Positions 23,212 through 34,800 of a stretch of DNA of 64,000 nucleotides are shown here, one piece after another. The notes beneath the pieces are model-generated. The model was not told the DNA's origin. It was given only the letters and a program-made list of their open reading frames with translations, and did no database searches. Made by a program: the position numbers and the translations under genes. This stretch comes from Echinococcus granulosus (taxonomy: Eukaryota; Platyhelminthes; Cestoda; Cyclophyllidea; Taeniidae). The number at the start of each line of letters is the position of its first letter. Position 1 is the stretch's first letter. The stretch is taken from NCBI RefSeq assembly GCF_000524195.1, contig NW_020170548.1, positions 13,612 through 77,611 on the forward strand, given 5' to 3'.

Positions 23212-23229
23212 CCCCCCCCCCCCTCCCCC
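23212..23229. repeat. Poly-C run
   Basis: Twelve C, one T, five C, flanked by CA/TG-rich alternating sequence (GTGTGTACACACAGACATGTG and CACGCGCACATACACGTG). It lies just upstream of the 18S-like 5' end. Confidence 0.8.
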
Positions 23230-23474
23230 AATGCCCACGCGCACATACACGTGCGTTGCATCCTTCCGAGATCGCTAGCGCAACGCACCCCACAAAATTA
23301 CACACATCAGACAGACTGATAATAACGATGGAAGAGACTACCCTTAAAGAGCTCACGACAGAATCAAACCAGTTTAGCCTAGTCTAGTCCACCTCACCAA
23401 TGTCAAAATTACGAGGTATAATGTGTCAACTGCTACTCCAATAAGTGAAAGAGTGAATAAGTATATTCACTTAC

Positions 23475-23563
23475 CGAAAGTAGTTGACATTTGCAATTTG
23501 ACTTTCCAATGCGCGGATGTTGGGGTATTATAACAATGAGACTGGATTTTGAAATTCCAAAAA
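23475..23563 (-). CDS. Large unknown gene: exon
   Basis: Acceptor ACAATTGCTGCAG|T and strong donor TTCG|GTAAGTGA. Peptide FWNFKIQSHCYNTPTSAH then WKVKLQMSTTF has alternating hydrophobic strands. The longer overlapping ORF (99 codons, other frame) is likely a shadow, because this frame matches splice phase with both neighbours. Confidence 0.55.
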
Positions 23564-24809
23564 CTGCAGCAATTGTAGTTCTTCCCGCTCCTTCAAGTAA
23601 GCTTTTATCAGATTGCTTTCTCCGTAGTAAATAAGTAGCACAATGATGCCTTTTGATTAGATCGCCGATAATTTGATTCAATAAAAATATGCATGAGGTT
23701 CTAGTAATGCCACCCGTATTAATCACTCTCAAAAGTTAATTGGAGCGGTTAAAATCTTTGTGTGCCTATGGGGATATGCTTTCAATTTTCCTCCAATTTT
23801 CCTCTCTGTGTATACCTTATTTTTTTCCTGGCAAACAAAAGTTGGCCTTTAATGCAATCCACACTTGCCAATAGTGCGAATATTGCTCCTTTTCTTTTGA
23901 GTCATAGACACCGCTACTTTTTGCGAATTTCAGTAATATGCACTTTTATTCCCCAACCAGAACGTCAAAAAAATATATACTCTTCGACGTAAACATTGCT
24001 TCCCTTTATTGTACGAACCGGCTTGCAAAATCACAAATAGTATTTCATGCCTCATTTATGTAGAACCTATACATTTAACGCTACTAGCAGTTGTGAAATT
24101 ACAAACTACAAACTCATTTGTTGCACCTTTAATCAGATTAGTCGACCTACTGATTAGATATTAGTGGCAATTATGATGTGCTTGCAGAAATGACAGATGA
24201 TGAGCCGCAAATTTTCTGCTGTCATCACAGTAAGCAAATGCAGCAAGTGGTTTTACCATGCGTTTTTGTAATGTTTAAGGTGTTTCAGTGTCATAACACT
24301 CTTCCATGAGATTGTGTGATGGATCTAATGAAAGCAACGGCATCACGATAAGTTGAATGCCACTTAATTATAAATGAATAGAGACCATGACAACTGGCGC
24401 AACAGCCTTCGTAGATTAACATCAAGGATCTGAACGCTCTTGTCTCAAAATTATGCAAACTTAAAGGGACTATCCTAAAACTTGACTTGGGGGTTAAAGG
24501 TCGTGCAAATTGTGACTTGCACAATCTATTGGTTATATTATTTTTACTTGTTCCTCTTAGTGAATTATCTCTACCCAACTGAGCAAAAGTTGAAAACATT
24601 TCGCATTATTACCGTGGTCTGAAAGCACCGCCAAACGTATAGTAAAGCTGGCAAGTGCAAATATAAATATCGTCCGCATAACTTGCACAGATCGACCATC
24701 GATTGACCTTCACCTGCCTAAGTGTAATCGCTGCCCACTTGGTGCCAGGTGGGCCAATCGGAATAGAATGTGCTGCAAACTTGCATGGCCTGCAGACTTC
24801 TAACATTAC

Positions 24810-24906
24810 ACTGGTGTGGACATACAGAAGCTGGATGATGGTTGTCTTTGGCCTTTGTCTCCATTCCAGTGCCTCTTGTAAGCCAGGGCACGTAAGATCG
24901 CCCCCT
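24810..24906 (-). CDS. Large unknown gene: exon (frame ambiguous)
   Basis: AG acceptor TATCCACAG|AG and donor CAGT|GTAATG frame a 97-base segment encoding GAILRALAYKRHWNGDKG then QRQPSSSFCMSTP, in phase with both neighbours. A different frame is open for 145 codons across 24609-25046 and cannot be excluded as the real coding frame; it contains YADD, but without reverse transcriptase context. Confidence 0.4.
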
Positions 24907-26729
24907 CTGTGGATACTTCTAATTGCATATGGCATTTCTGTTCCTTTTTTATCAGAATAAATATGAGTTAGGTGTTGTGCTAACAAATTTGTAGTTAATA
25001 ATTTCCCAAAGTATCCTTTCCATGCAGTAGATGACTTTGGTACCATTTCTCAGCACTTCAATTGCAGTTGATTTTCAACTTTTATCCACCACATTACACA
25101 CCTCTACATGGTGACATTTCCCAGTACTTAGGCTCTTTCCTACAATCTTAGGTTCTAACCCTCATTCAACGAGTACGCTAGAAAGTTTTTCTACTACGGG
25201 TGAGTAGCATTTCGGTGCCTCAATAATTGCCTAGATTCTCGAACCATTTCTGAAGAGTTGTACTGCCATGCAAAAATTCTTGCTTACGACATTTGTTTAG
25301 TGCGTTACAGCTTATTTATTTAAGCCGTATTTTTAAAAAATGGTGACATGTGGCGATGTACACCATAAATACAGCCAGAAAGGTTGTACTCTTTACTTGT
25401 TTTGCATTGGTTAAGGAGATCCAGCCATCACTTCGCCGGATTTTACTCCATCCCTAAGTAAGTCATTGAATTTGCTAATTGATATTCTAAAAAATCTTTA
25501 CACATTTTAAAAGTATTATGACTTTACTGATTAGCTGTCATAGTTGGCCATCACAAGGATAATTTCGGCTTACACATATTCGCGGTATTTCTTAACAAAA
25601 CATAAGCAAATTAATCTTCCCTCATGAATTGCTGCACGTGTGACTTGATATGACTCGAGTCTGCTCAATTGTTTCTGAACAAATGGCAATTTACAGCTTT
25701 ACATGACTAAACTCCATAACATACGAGATGGTTAAAGTGAAAACTCCTTACTAGCATTTAAAAGAACCACTGAATTTAAAATGGTTTAATAACTTGCAAA
25801 AATCGCTATTTGTAAAATTTCAGAAATTTTTGTTTGCATATGTCTTTACATTTTCCATTTTTAGAAGTAGCTCTCGCCGTATCGGTGACAATATGTACCC
25901 CCATTCTGCTGGTCATATTGATATGTATTTGTCGTTTCTGCTATGGGAAAAAAGGTATGCTTCTAAAGGCAGAAAGAAAATTGTGCCTATTATTTAATTA
26001 AAAAATAAGTTTTGAATATCCAGATGCTTACCAAATAAAGCATCACACTTGTTGTGCTTAACAGTTCTACAAACTTGACAGATGCTCACGAACATTTTAC
26101 TCCTCCATCTTTTGTTGCACTTGTAATTGGAATAATGAGGAGTGAAAACAATTAGGCAAAGATAAAAATTCTTCTGCTTTTGCTAGATTGCTTACCTTAC
26201 TTTCTATTTTATGGGGTAGGCTAGATGTGAACAAATCAAGCTTAGACACAATCGACCTTTTGACACGAAAAGAAGAAGAAAGTGGGAGCAGAAGATATCT
26301 GTAAATGGTTATTGTATATATGATTATACATAGTTTAACGACTTTGTCAATGTGCATATGTACATATTAATGAAGATCATTATAATCACTTATTCGTTTC
26401 CTCACAGCTTGGTAAAGGGTGGCCAGATCAGCATTTATCAATGCTGGATAGGATCACAATGGTTGTTTAGGATCATGGCAAAAAGTCCACTCAAAGTAGA
26501 GTTTGTTTCTACGATAGGATACTTATCCCTACAAGTATATACAACTGCTATAATTCGCTTGAATGGAAGACCGCGCATCAGTGGTATTTACAATAGGTCT
26601 TTATGCAAGTACAATCTTCAAGTATGCATATGTATGTGCAGTTTTGTAATGCTTGGCTAAGAATATCTTTTTTGCATTTTTTACGAACTATAAGTCCATT
26701 AGTACCCGATTTGGATCTAATACCGTTAC

Positions 26730-26865
26730 CATTTAAACTTGCCCATATAGGTTGAGTTAATTCTTTCCAGGACGCAAATGATGGGATGGAATGAAGGACA
26801 TGAGAAAGGATGGCCGCCTTCAATCTGGCTGCATCAGTGTAGTGTCGGAAGTCTGCAATGTGTAC
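26730..26865 (-). CDS. Large unknown gene: exon
   Basis: Acceptor GTAACAG|GTA and donor AATG|GTAACG. Peptide VHIADFRHYTDAARLKAA then ILSHVLHSIPSFASWKEL. Two more GT sites shortly downstream have the same phase. Entry phase zero is compatible with the exon ending at 40058, implying a 13-kb intron or skipped exons between them. Confidence 0.55.
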
Positions 26866-28004
26866 CTGTTACCTACACATGCGAATCAGATTAATCATTC
26901 TAACACAAAGTGGACAGTGTTTACATGCGATTGTATGATGATCAGTTGACATTTGGTCCGTAAAATTCATGTCATTAATAAACATACGTAAATTTAAAAG
27001 TGTTTTAAAAGTTTGCAATTGCACTTTCGGTCATTGTAAACGAAGTCTTTTGAATTTCAGTTCCACAGATATTTCAAAATGATCTTTATTGCTCAATATA
27101 CGCAGTATTACCTCTCAGAGTTAAAAGTGAATTGCCACTGTAGGTTAAAGAGCAAAACACTTGAGCTAGGCATTATTTGACCACGTAAGTGAATAGCAAA
27201 AGTCTTTTCTTGCCAGTCTATGGTGGTCGTTGAATGGCATGCAGTGCGGCAGCCAATGTGATGGTGGGTAGACAACTTCTGCCTTTCTAGAAGAGGATGA
27301 CACAACTACATATCTATAAAAGGATTATTTTTCTAGTCAAAGGTGTATTTTAGCAGATATACTTCAGTGATATTGAAAATTTCTATAAAAATATTCTGAC
27401 GACATCGGTTTTAGTTGTATAAGTATATACATCTGGTTTGAGTGGTTTAAATAATTTATGCGAAATAAGCGAACATGCCGTAAAAGAGATGAAGGATCAA
27501 GTGTCAATGGGAATTTGAAGGTGATATGGTGTGTAATTTAAGTGTATACTTCCACAGCCTCTAATACCTATCTTTAGATTAACATAGAATATATAGACTG
27601 GAATTCAACAGCGGTAATACTTTAAAAAGAAAAGAATTCTGGCCACTTGTTTTTATCAAGTAACGGGTAAAAATCATCCGGATTTACAGACTTGTTTACC
27701 TTAATAAATGATCTGCATAATTATGCATTACACCTTCTTCATTAGTTGCGGGTTAATTCGAAATAATCGCAGCATTACAAGGGTTGCCAAATTTGCGTAT
27801 ACTGGAATTACCGATAATAAAATATGTTAAATAAGGCATGGAAACATGCGTTCTTTTGAAGCGTGATAATAAATACCTATGTATGGATTCACGACAGTCA
27901 GTCACGTAGGGAGAGCCTCGTGATTTTAAACGATTTGGCTAGTGCGCTGCCTATTGGATGAGACCGTTTAAGCCAATCGGACTAAACGGACACCCTAAGC
28001 GAAT

Positions 28005-28652
28005 ATGATGGGTAAAGAGAAGTGGGTGAGATTGAAGAAGATTGAGAGGATGTTTAGTCAGATTGCGCGGATCAATGACCATCTCTACTTGAGCAGTTTG
28101 GCGGCACTGACACCGACCCGACTGCAACAGCATGGCGTGACGCAAGTGATCTCCGCCATGGTGGAGGTGCTTCCACCGGAGCTGTTGGCGGAAGGTGGGC
28201 GGCGAACACGATCACACGTGCAGATTTGTGTGGAGGATATAGAGAGCGCAGATCTGAGTGTTCATTTTGACTCTGTAGCGGACCGCATTGCTCGAGAGGC
28301 ACGGCGAGGAGGGCGCAGCCTCGTGCACTGCGTGGCTGGGGTGTCACGATCTCCCAGTCTTGTTCTTGCCTACCTTGTAAAGCATTCAAGCATGACATTG
28401 GCAGAAGCATACGATCATCTCCGCCGCCTCCGACCCTGCATACGTCCAAATCCGGGTTTCTGGCGCCAGCTTATCAAATACGAGGTAGAGCGACGTGGTG
28501 TGCCCTCGGTGTGTGTGGAGGGTAGCCTAAGTAATCCCTCCTCCCGTTCCTCTTCAACCGCGTCCACCTTAGTAAGGAATAGTCTTGCAAATACATGGAC
28601 TTTACCGCGTTACCGTCATCAATGGAACGGATACCTTCATGGAAAATATTGA
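28005..28652 (+). CDS. Dual-specificity protein phosphatase, DUSP14/18-like
   Basis: Intronless ORF of 215 residues. The catalytic loop HCVAGVSRS (Cys109, Arg115) is the dual-specificity/protein-tyrosine phosphatase signature HCxxGxxRS, and Asp78 is a candidate general acid. The N-terminal IARINDHLYLSSLAALT and the following RPCIRPNPGFWRQLIKYE match the small atypical DUSP subgroup (DUSP14/18/21/28), which removes phosphate from Ser/Thr and Tyr of MAP-kinase-pathway proteins and has no separate MAPK-docking domain. The C-terminal ~50 residues are Ser-rich and unique. Met17 could be the true start, since homology begins just after it. The gene lies on the opposite strand to the large gene, apparently inside one of its introns. 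Confidence 0.93.
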   Translation: MMGKEKWVRLKKIERMFSQIARINDHLYLSSLAALTPTRLQQHGVTQVISAMVEVLPPELLAEGGRRTRSHVQICVEDIESADLSVHFDSVADRIAREARRGGRSLVHCVAGVSRSPSLVLAYLVKHSSMTLAEAYDHLRRLRPCIRPNPGFWRQLIKYEVERRGVPSVCVEGSLSNPSSRSSSTASTLVRNSLANTWTLPRYRHQWNGYLHGKY

Positions 28653-28797
28653 CAGTCAACAGCAACAGCAAGTGCAACCAACAGAGGACAAACTTTAAAC
28701 TATGATAGGCCGACTTAAGCCGCCAGCAAACTACCCACTTTCGTCAATCCTCACTGAAGAACGAGGAATACAAAGAATTCCTTTTATGCTGAGAGCA

Positions 28798-28803
28798 AAT
28801 AAA
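28798..28803 (+). terminator. AATAAA poly(A) signal of the phosphatase gene
   Basis: Canonical AATAAA about 146 bases after the phosphatase stop codon, followed by a T-rich stretch, so it is well placed for 3'-end formation. Confidence 0.6.
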
Positions 28804-28809
28804 TAGTAA

Positions 28810-31800
28810 TCTTGTTTTTTAGAATGCATTTTTTGACAGCGGTTTTATTTGGAGAAAAAGATGTCTACTAGTAGCTCCTAATTAAGGCTAATGGAATTTA
28901 GGACAAAAAGGCAATGATTGCAAAAGTTTTCATCCTATATAGATATCTGATGAGAACCAATTCCAGAGTACTATTGTATTTCTTCAGAATGAGTAGTATT
29001 AATTATCGTGCTAATCAAATATGTGCTAATTCATTTAATTTTGTAAGTTTGGCATTTTTTTTTTGTTTCGCAACAAACCCTTGTTTGTTTGGAGATAGAA
29101 GTAAATTTGAACTCTTGGGTACCTTGAACTCAATTAAACAGCAACTACCCTGAGATAATGTCCTCATTCCTTTTATTTTTTTACTAGAGCAATTATTGAA
29201 ACAAATTTTGAAAACACTAGAACTGCATGCCAACTTTGTTTGCATATTTGTTTCTCCGCCAAATAAAATCCTCCCCATTATAACCTTGGGTTCAACCGCT
29301 TTTCCTGTCAATGTATTTAGCAAGATCGACACCACTACCCAAGGAATACAAAAACTGAATACACTGCAGTATTGCTTCAAGGGTTTCATACATGTATGTC
29401 TCTAAACCGTGCGTCGAAGCTGTTGTCACTACTTATTTAAAAGGCTATCTATCAATATAAGCCTATGTCAGCGAGTCTTACCACTTAGTTTTAGCCATTT
29501 AAATCATTTAAATAGGTTGTGGACAATGCATGTAACAATCATGAGATTCACCGGTGCTTGCTTAATTAAACACCCTAGCTTGAGATTTTTCGGAAATTTC
29601 AGCCTTAATGAGTGATTATTTACAAAAAACCTTTTGGAATGCAGTGAGTTTTATTCTGAGACACTGTTCGACGAAAATTTGGAAGAGCTTGTTTGATAAT
29701 TGAAGAAGCTTGGCATAGTCATTTCGCAAATGGGAGATGTGGTATCTGATGCTCCTCTCTTTCGTATTAAACCATTGCTACGCATTGAAATAAAATGTAG
29801 AATTCTGGGCCTTTCCTAAAGACAGGATAAATTATATCATTAGGACGAAAAATGTATTAGCAACGTATAAAAGGACTGAAAGGCAACTGAAACGGCCTGG
29901 AGTCTACGCTGCCTGGCAGAATTACAATAGCAGAGCCTTTAGTGCCACATAACCAAAACAAAGGCCTTAACAAACAACGTGTAACAATGTAGCCTGTTTT
30001 TTATGAAACTTCAAGGAAATGTTTTAGTTCTCCTGAGGATATTCTGCCCCTCAGTATTATCTAATTTTCTTTTCCTCCTAATATATTGCTGACTAGATAG
30101 AGGGTGGTTATCAAACGAAGTTTATTAAATAAATCAAAATGTTGTCTTCTATAATTATTACTCTTCTACATAAATCTATTTAAATACATAGAGAGAATAC
30201 CATGCACGATTTCACCAGGCCATATTTTTAATCACCCGAAAAGTGAGCTTTTGCAGTATCCCGTTCTAAAGTGGGGGAGTGTCTACTACTACTGCTAAAA
30301 GAGGTAGTATTTTGTGATGATCTAATGTTTATCTGTTACAATACTCATTATTTAAGCAAACAAAATGAAGAATTGTATTAGCATAAACGTATGACTAGAG
30401 GAGGAAACCTTAGAAATAATATAGGCGGAGGAATGCATTTGACGACTCTGTGAGCCAGATATATTCACTTAGGCTTACCTTAGTTTTAAGAGTGTTCGTG
30501 TTATTTCTATCCTTCTCCCAATTTCCAACCCGAAAATATTAACTGTGAGTTTTCTTCAGTAAATTATTACAATTGCATTTATTACAATAATCATTATAAT
30601 TCTAAGTATATTCATTTTAACCCCTATTATTGTTAAATATTCAAAATTAAAGTTTCCTTTTATTGAGGTTTTCTGGCTCCTTTAAATGAGATCTCTATTT
30701 TGCTATACCTTTATGATGAAAGGTCATTAATTTTTCACTTATTTTTATAATACGCGCTCAATTTGTGTTTGTTACTTGACTTCCACCCTTTGTGTAAACC
30801 CTTTATCCTCCCATTCCTCCGAATCGAAAAATGTGGATATGAGAGTTTATTATGTTTACTCTTTCTTTCCATGATTTTTTAGCTAAAAGCAGAGCTAGCT
30901 GCCGCCATTTACATACTTTGTACTTTGTGGTGGTTTTATCTGAGAGAGGGATTTAAGTGAACCGCATAAACTCAATTAGACATTAAGCTGTCACGTAAGC
31001 TTGAAGGCTGACCATGGACTGAAAGGGGAATATGCGATCAGAAAGCGCTGTCTGCCATGTCGTGTAGGAAGCTAATCGAAACCTTTCACATTCCTGCCAC
31101 GAAGACAATGTTGCCAACGTGGGAGTTGTCTTAAACTGGCAATCGACTCTGCCCAAAAAGTAATACCTCTTTATAAGGTTTGTTTATGCGCCATCTTAAT
31201 TAAAATTTGTTATATCCAAAAGCCTCCTCCCCTTATACTACTGAAGTGTATAGTCTAAACGGTGAAGGACAGCAAATTGAATCACTGATTTTGGCTTGGG
31301 TAAAATGACTTTCGGAACAGTAGGGCAAATGAATGTCTCTCACTAAAAATTATTCCCCTATAATTCCTAGAATTGCCCCTTGACAGCACTCATTCATGCG
31401 TGATGATGCGTACCTCAGCCGCATCAAGTAGACATGAAACTTGAATCGGAGATTTGGTAGACGCTTAAGCTCCTTCAAGTAACCGATCTACCTTAACCAC
31501 TGCTACCAACTGACTGCTCTGAGTAGGGCAGATCTTATCAGGGCCACCCATCAGACTGACTAAATATCTTTTGACTGACGTGGGGGATTCTACACAGTAG
31601 CGCTACATGCGTTAACAGATCTGAAGGCAGGTTGTTAAAGTGTTAAACTCTGAACCAGAGGCTAGGTTACTCGTCCGGTTTAGTCATGTATACTTATAGT
31701 GACTATTCAACCTTGGGCTTATAATACTTATTAGCACACCTAAAGATTAACTTTACCCAATCAGAAAGAAATGTGGAAGTGTATGTTTTCTAGGACCATC

Positions 31801-34800
31801 AAAAATTATTTTCAAAATTGCAAATATCTAGAGGATTAAATAGGAACATTTATCTGAGGTTCCAAGTAAACGCAACGGCAGCAATGTAGCTGTCGGTATT
31901 TAACGACCGGAATTTCATACAGCTGGCGCTGAGGGACGCACAAAACAAATAGCTGCTAAATTTAATCCCTTTTCAAAAATATCCGGGCAATGCGTTTTAC
32001 AAGTGGCATTAATTTTATGGAATAGCATCCAGAAATGCCACGAGAGGTGCAATCATACTACACACGAATTGGCGAAGGAAATTTCATTTAGTAATGGAAT
32101 AAAGCCTGATAAGGATTGAAATAAGTCAAATCTACCGAAAGTTTTAGAATAAAAATATCCTGCTAAAGTAATGACATGTGCTAAAATGATTACTGTCAAA
32201 TACGAGGAAAATTTAGGTGCATTATTGCCTGTCTGTCTAAAGATGAATTGACATGAATCATGTTCTGTAGTTATGGGCAAAAGAGGCTTTCGTATAATTG
32301 TTTATGTGTAAGAAACATGACGTCAAATATGATTATGCGTACGATTAAATGGGGATTTACATATCAAACATCCCCAGAAAATGTTCCCATTTAGAGTCTA
32401 CTAATCTATCATTTTCATGCTTAGCTCCTCAAATTTGCATAACACCTCGAATTCCTATTCTCTTCCATTTCGTCAGGCTGACCAACATTAAGTGCAGGCA
32501 GACGTTAAATGTGTTAATGATCACTGCAGGCTCAAGACTTGCCGAAAGACTGCAAATACGTGAGAGGGGAATAGCTTCATGTTTCAATCCACTGCCAGTG
32601 CCCCATCAAACTCACACTTAAAATACAATGTGGAAGTTTTCGCCAAAGTTTGATTTACTTGCTATCAAAGATTTAGCCTGATTAGAATTAAACTTACCCA
32701 CATAAGCAGCAATTTTTGTCATCCCTAAATTGCAAAACCCTTTAAGTCAATTAACATCTCATTTTTACTGTCCATGCTCTAGCCAGTTCAGGTGGTAGGT
32801 CTGAGAAAACCAAGCAATAGATTAACATGGTGTGCTACGGTCAAATGCCTGTCATGAATGGCAAAACTCCATCTTGGTGTCACAGCCTAGTCTGCCTTAA
32901 GTTACTCTCTATCATCGAGTTCTTTAAGAAATGCAACTCATTTTCAATACCATGGTAAATTAACATGCCCTCTGAAACCTCATTTAGCTTATCATAAAAG
33001 ATTTCAAAGCAAATTTTCTATGTGGAACTTCACTCCAGCCAGGTTGATTAGGCCCTTGGTAATTGGAAAGGAATATATTTTTAGTATTTGCACGATACGA
33101 TTTTGTTAACGTCGCATATTAAATTACATGACCACCTTTTGTGTCCCTTTTTTATAGAAATTTTGCTTGCGTAATAAAGGTACTTAAAGAAATCAGTGTT
33201 TACAACGTCTATAGGGCACTCAGGAGGCCATATTGGTGGTAGTATAACAATTTTGGGTTGGCTTATTTTAAAAGAGGCACCCTATCTGATTTAACGTGAA
33301 ACATGCTCCTCGTGAGTACCCTACGCGTAGTTAAGCGGGTAAGGAATTAGCTTGAAAGTGCGTACAGTCAGGACTAAAATACGCAATGCACTGCATAGAT
33401 AGGTCGTATTAAGCAATAGCTTGCTTAAGCTAACGCTATCATTGCTAAAAAATATTTTGCATTCACCTCATGACAACCTGTGCCTTTTGTGCGGTGCAGT
33501 ATGACTGTTTGTGCCACCGTAACATTTGAAATGTTCTTCTATTCTGCCTACAGCTTAGGACTCTTGGGTCGAGAAGATAGCTAGAGGACGATATTTTATA
33601 TTTGGGTTATTCGGAGAGAGGAGGGAAGGGTTGCAGACTGCCAAAGTTTTAAGCTTAATCAGTGTTCGTCTCCACTTTAGGGATTGGTGACAATCCACCA
33701 GTCACAAAGTTGGAGTACTTTGATGGCATTTGGCCTAAAAAGCATGTTCTAGTCAATCATTTTTGCATACTAAATACTCAATGTTAATCACGTAGACCGG
33801 TAGATAAAGTTTCAAATCGCTAATATCTCTCGAGCATCACCTGTCATCATAATTTGCTTCATACTGCTAGATAAAAGTCTAAGGGATTATCCTGTACGAA
33901 ACTAGCCAAACACAGCTGAAAAGATGAATTCAGAGACACTTCTTCAGATATTTTGCTAATTTAATGTTTGAATAACGGCTCGTTTTCTCAAAAAAACGTA
34001 ATATTACTGTGTTTGATAGGCAAACTTCATTTTGCATGATATTTGAGTTAGATAAAGATAACTCGCTTCAAAAGTGCTTAAATTTAGTAGCTATCACCTA
34101 CGCGAAAACCTGTACATCCTATAAAAAAGGAAAGTCGAATCAGATATGGAATCTGGGGTTCCTTCTTAAGTACCAATTAAAGTTATGACCGCTTTTAAAT
34201 GACCAGCTTTTGTCATAATGAAAGAAGGTTTTTTTGTTCACCAGTGGTTTGTCGCAGAGTATCAAATGAGACTACTTTGACAAGTCATTAATTTCAAAAA
34301 GCAGGATAATTTATTTTTGTTTGTAATGCTTTACAAATAATATTATACGTCTGCCTTACCTTCTCTAAATCATTTCGACATTGATCTGAATATCTGCAGT
34401 CGATGTTCATCATCTTGATTTAGCACTGTCATTTTCTGTTTCCTTAGTTAGACGAGGTTAAATCAATAGCTTGAAAGCTTCCATTTTAAATATTTTTTTT
34501 CACCTTGGATGTAGTGATCTAAGAAGCGCCTATTAGCCCTTTAAAGGATCCAGTCAATGGTTGGTTCTCCTCATCACCTTAAATTGCGGTCCTTCAGTAT
34601 TATACGGCACTTACTACCTCTGTCCCATTCATTATATATTATCCAGCTAGGCGCTTTTACAAGTAGTTAGCCGATCCTACAAAAGTTGCGGGCTATACCA
34701 CTGACCAAACTAATTTCATCAAAAATATTTACTTCCCAAAGTTTAATCAGCCATGTTTGCAATAATTTAAAAAGCTCATGTTAGCTAAAATTTTTCCCTT

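Noticed and set aside
24609..25046. YADD motif in a 145-codon minus frame, suggesting reverse transcriptase
   Set aside because: No other RT blocks surround the motif and the flanks do not fit an RT palm domain. A different frame fits the exon chain better.
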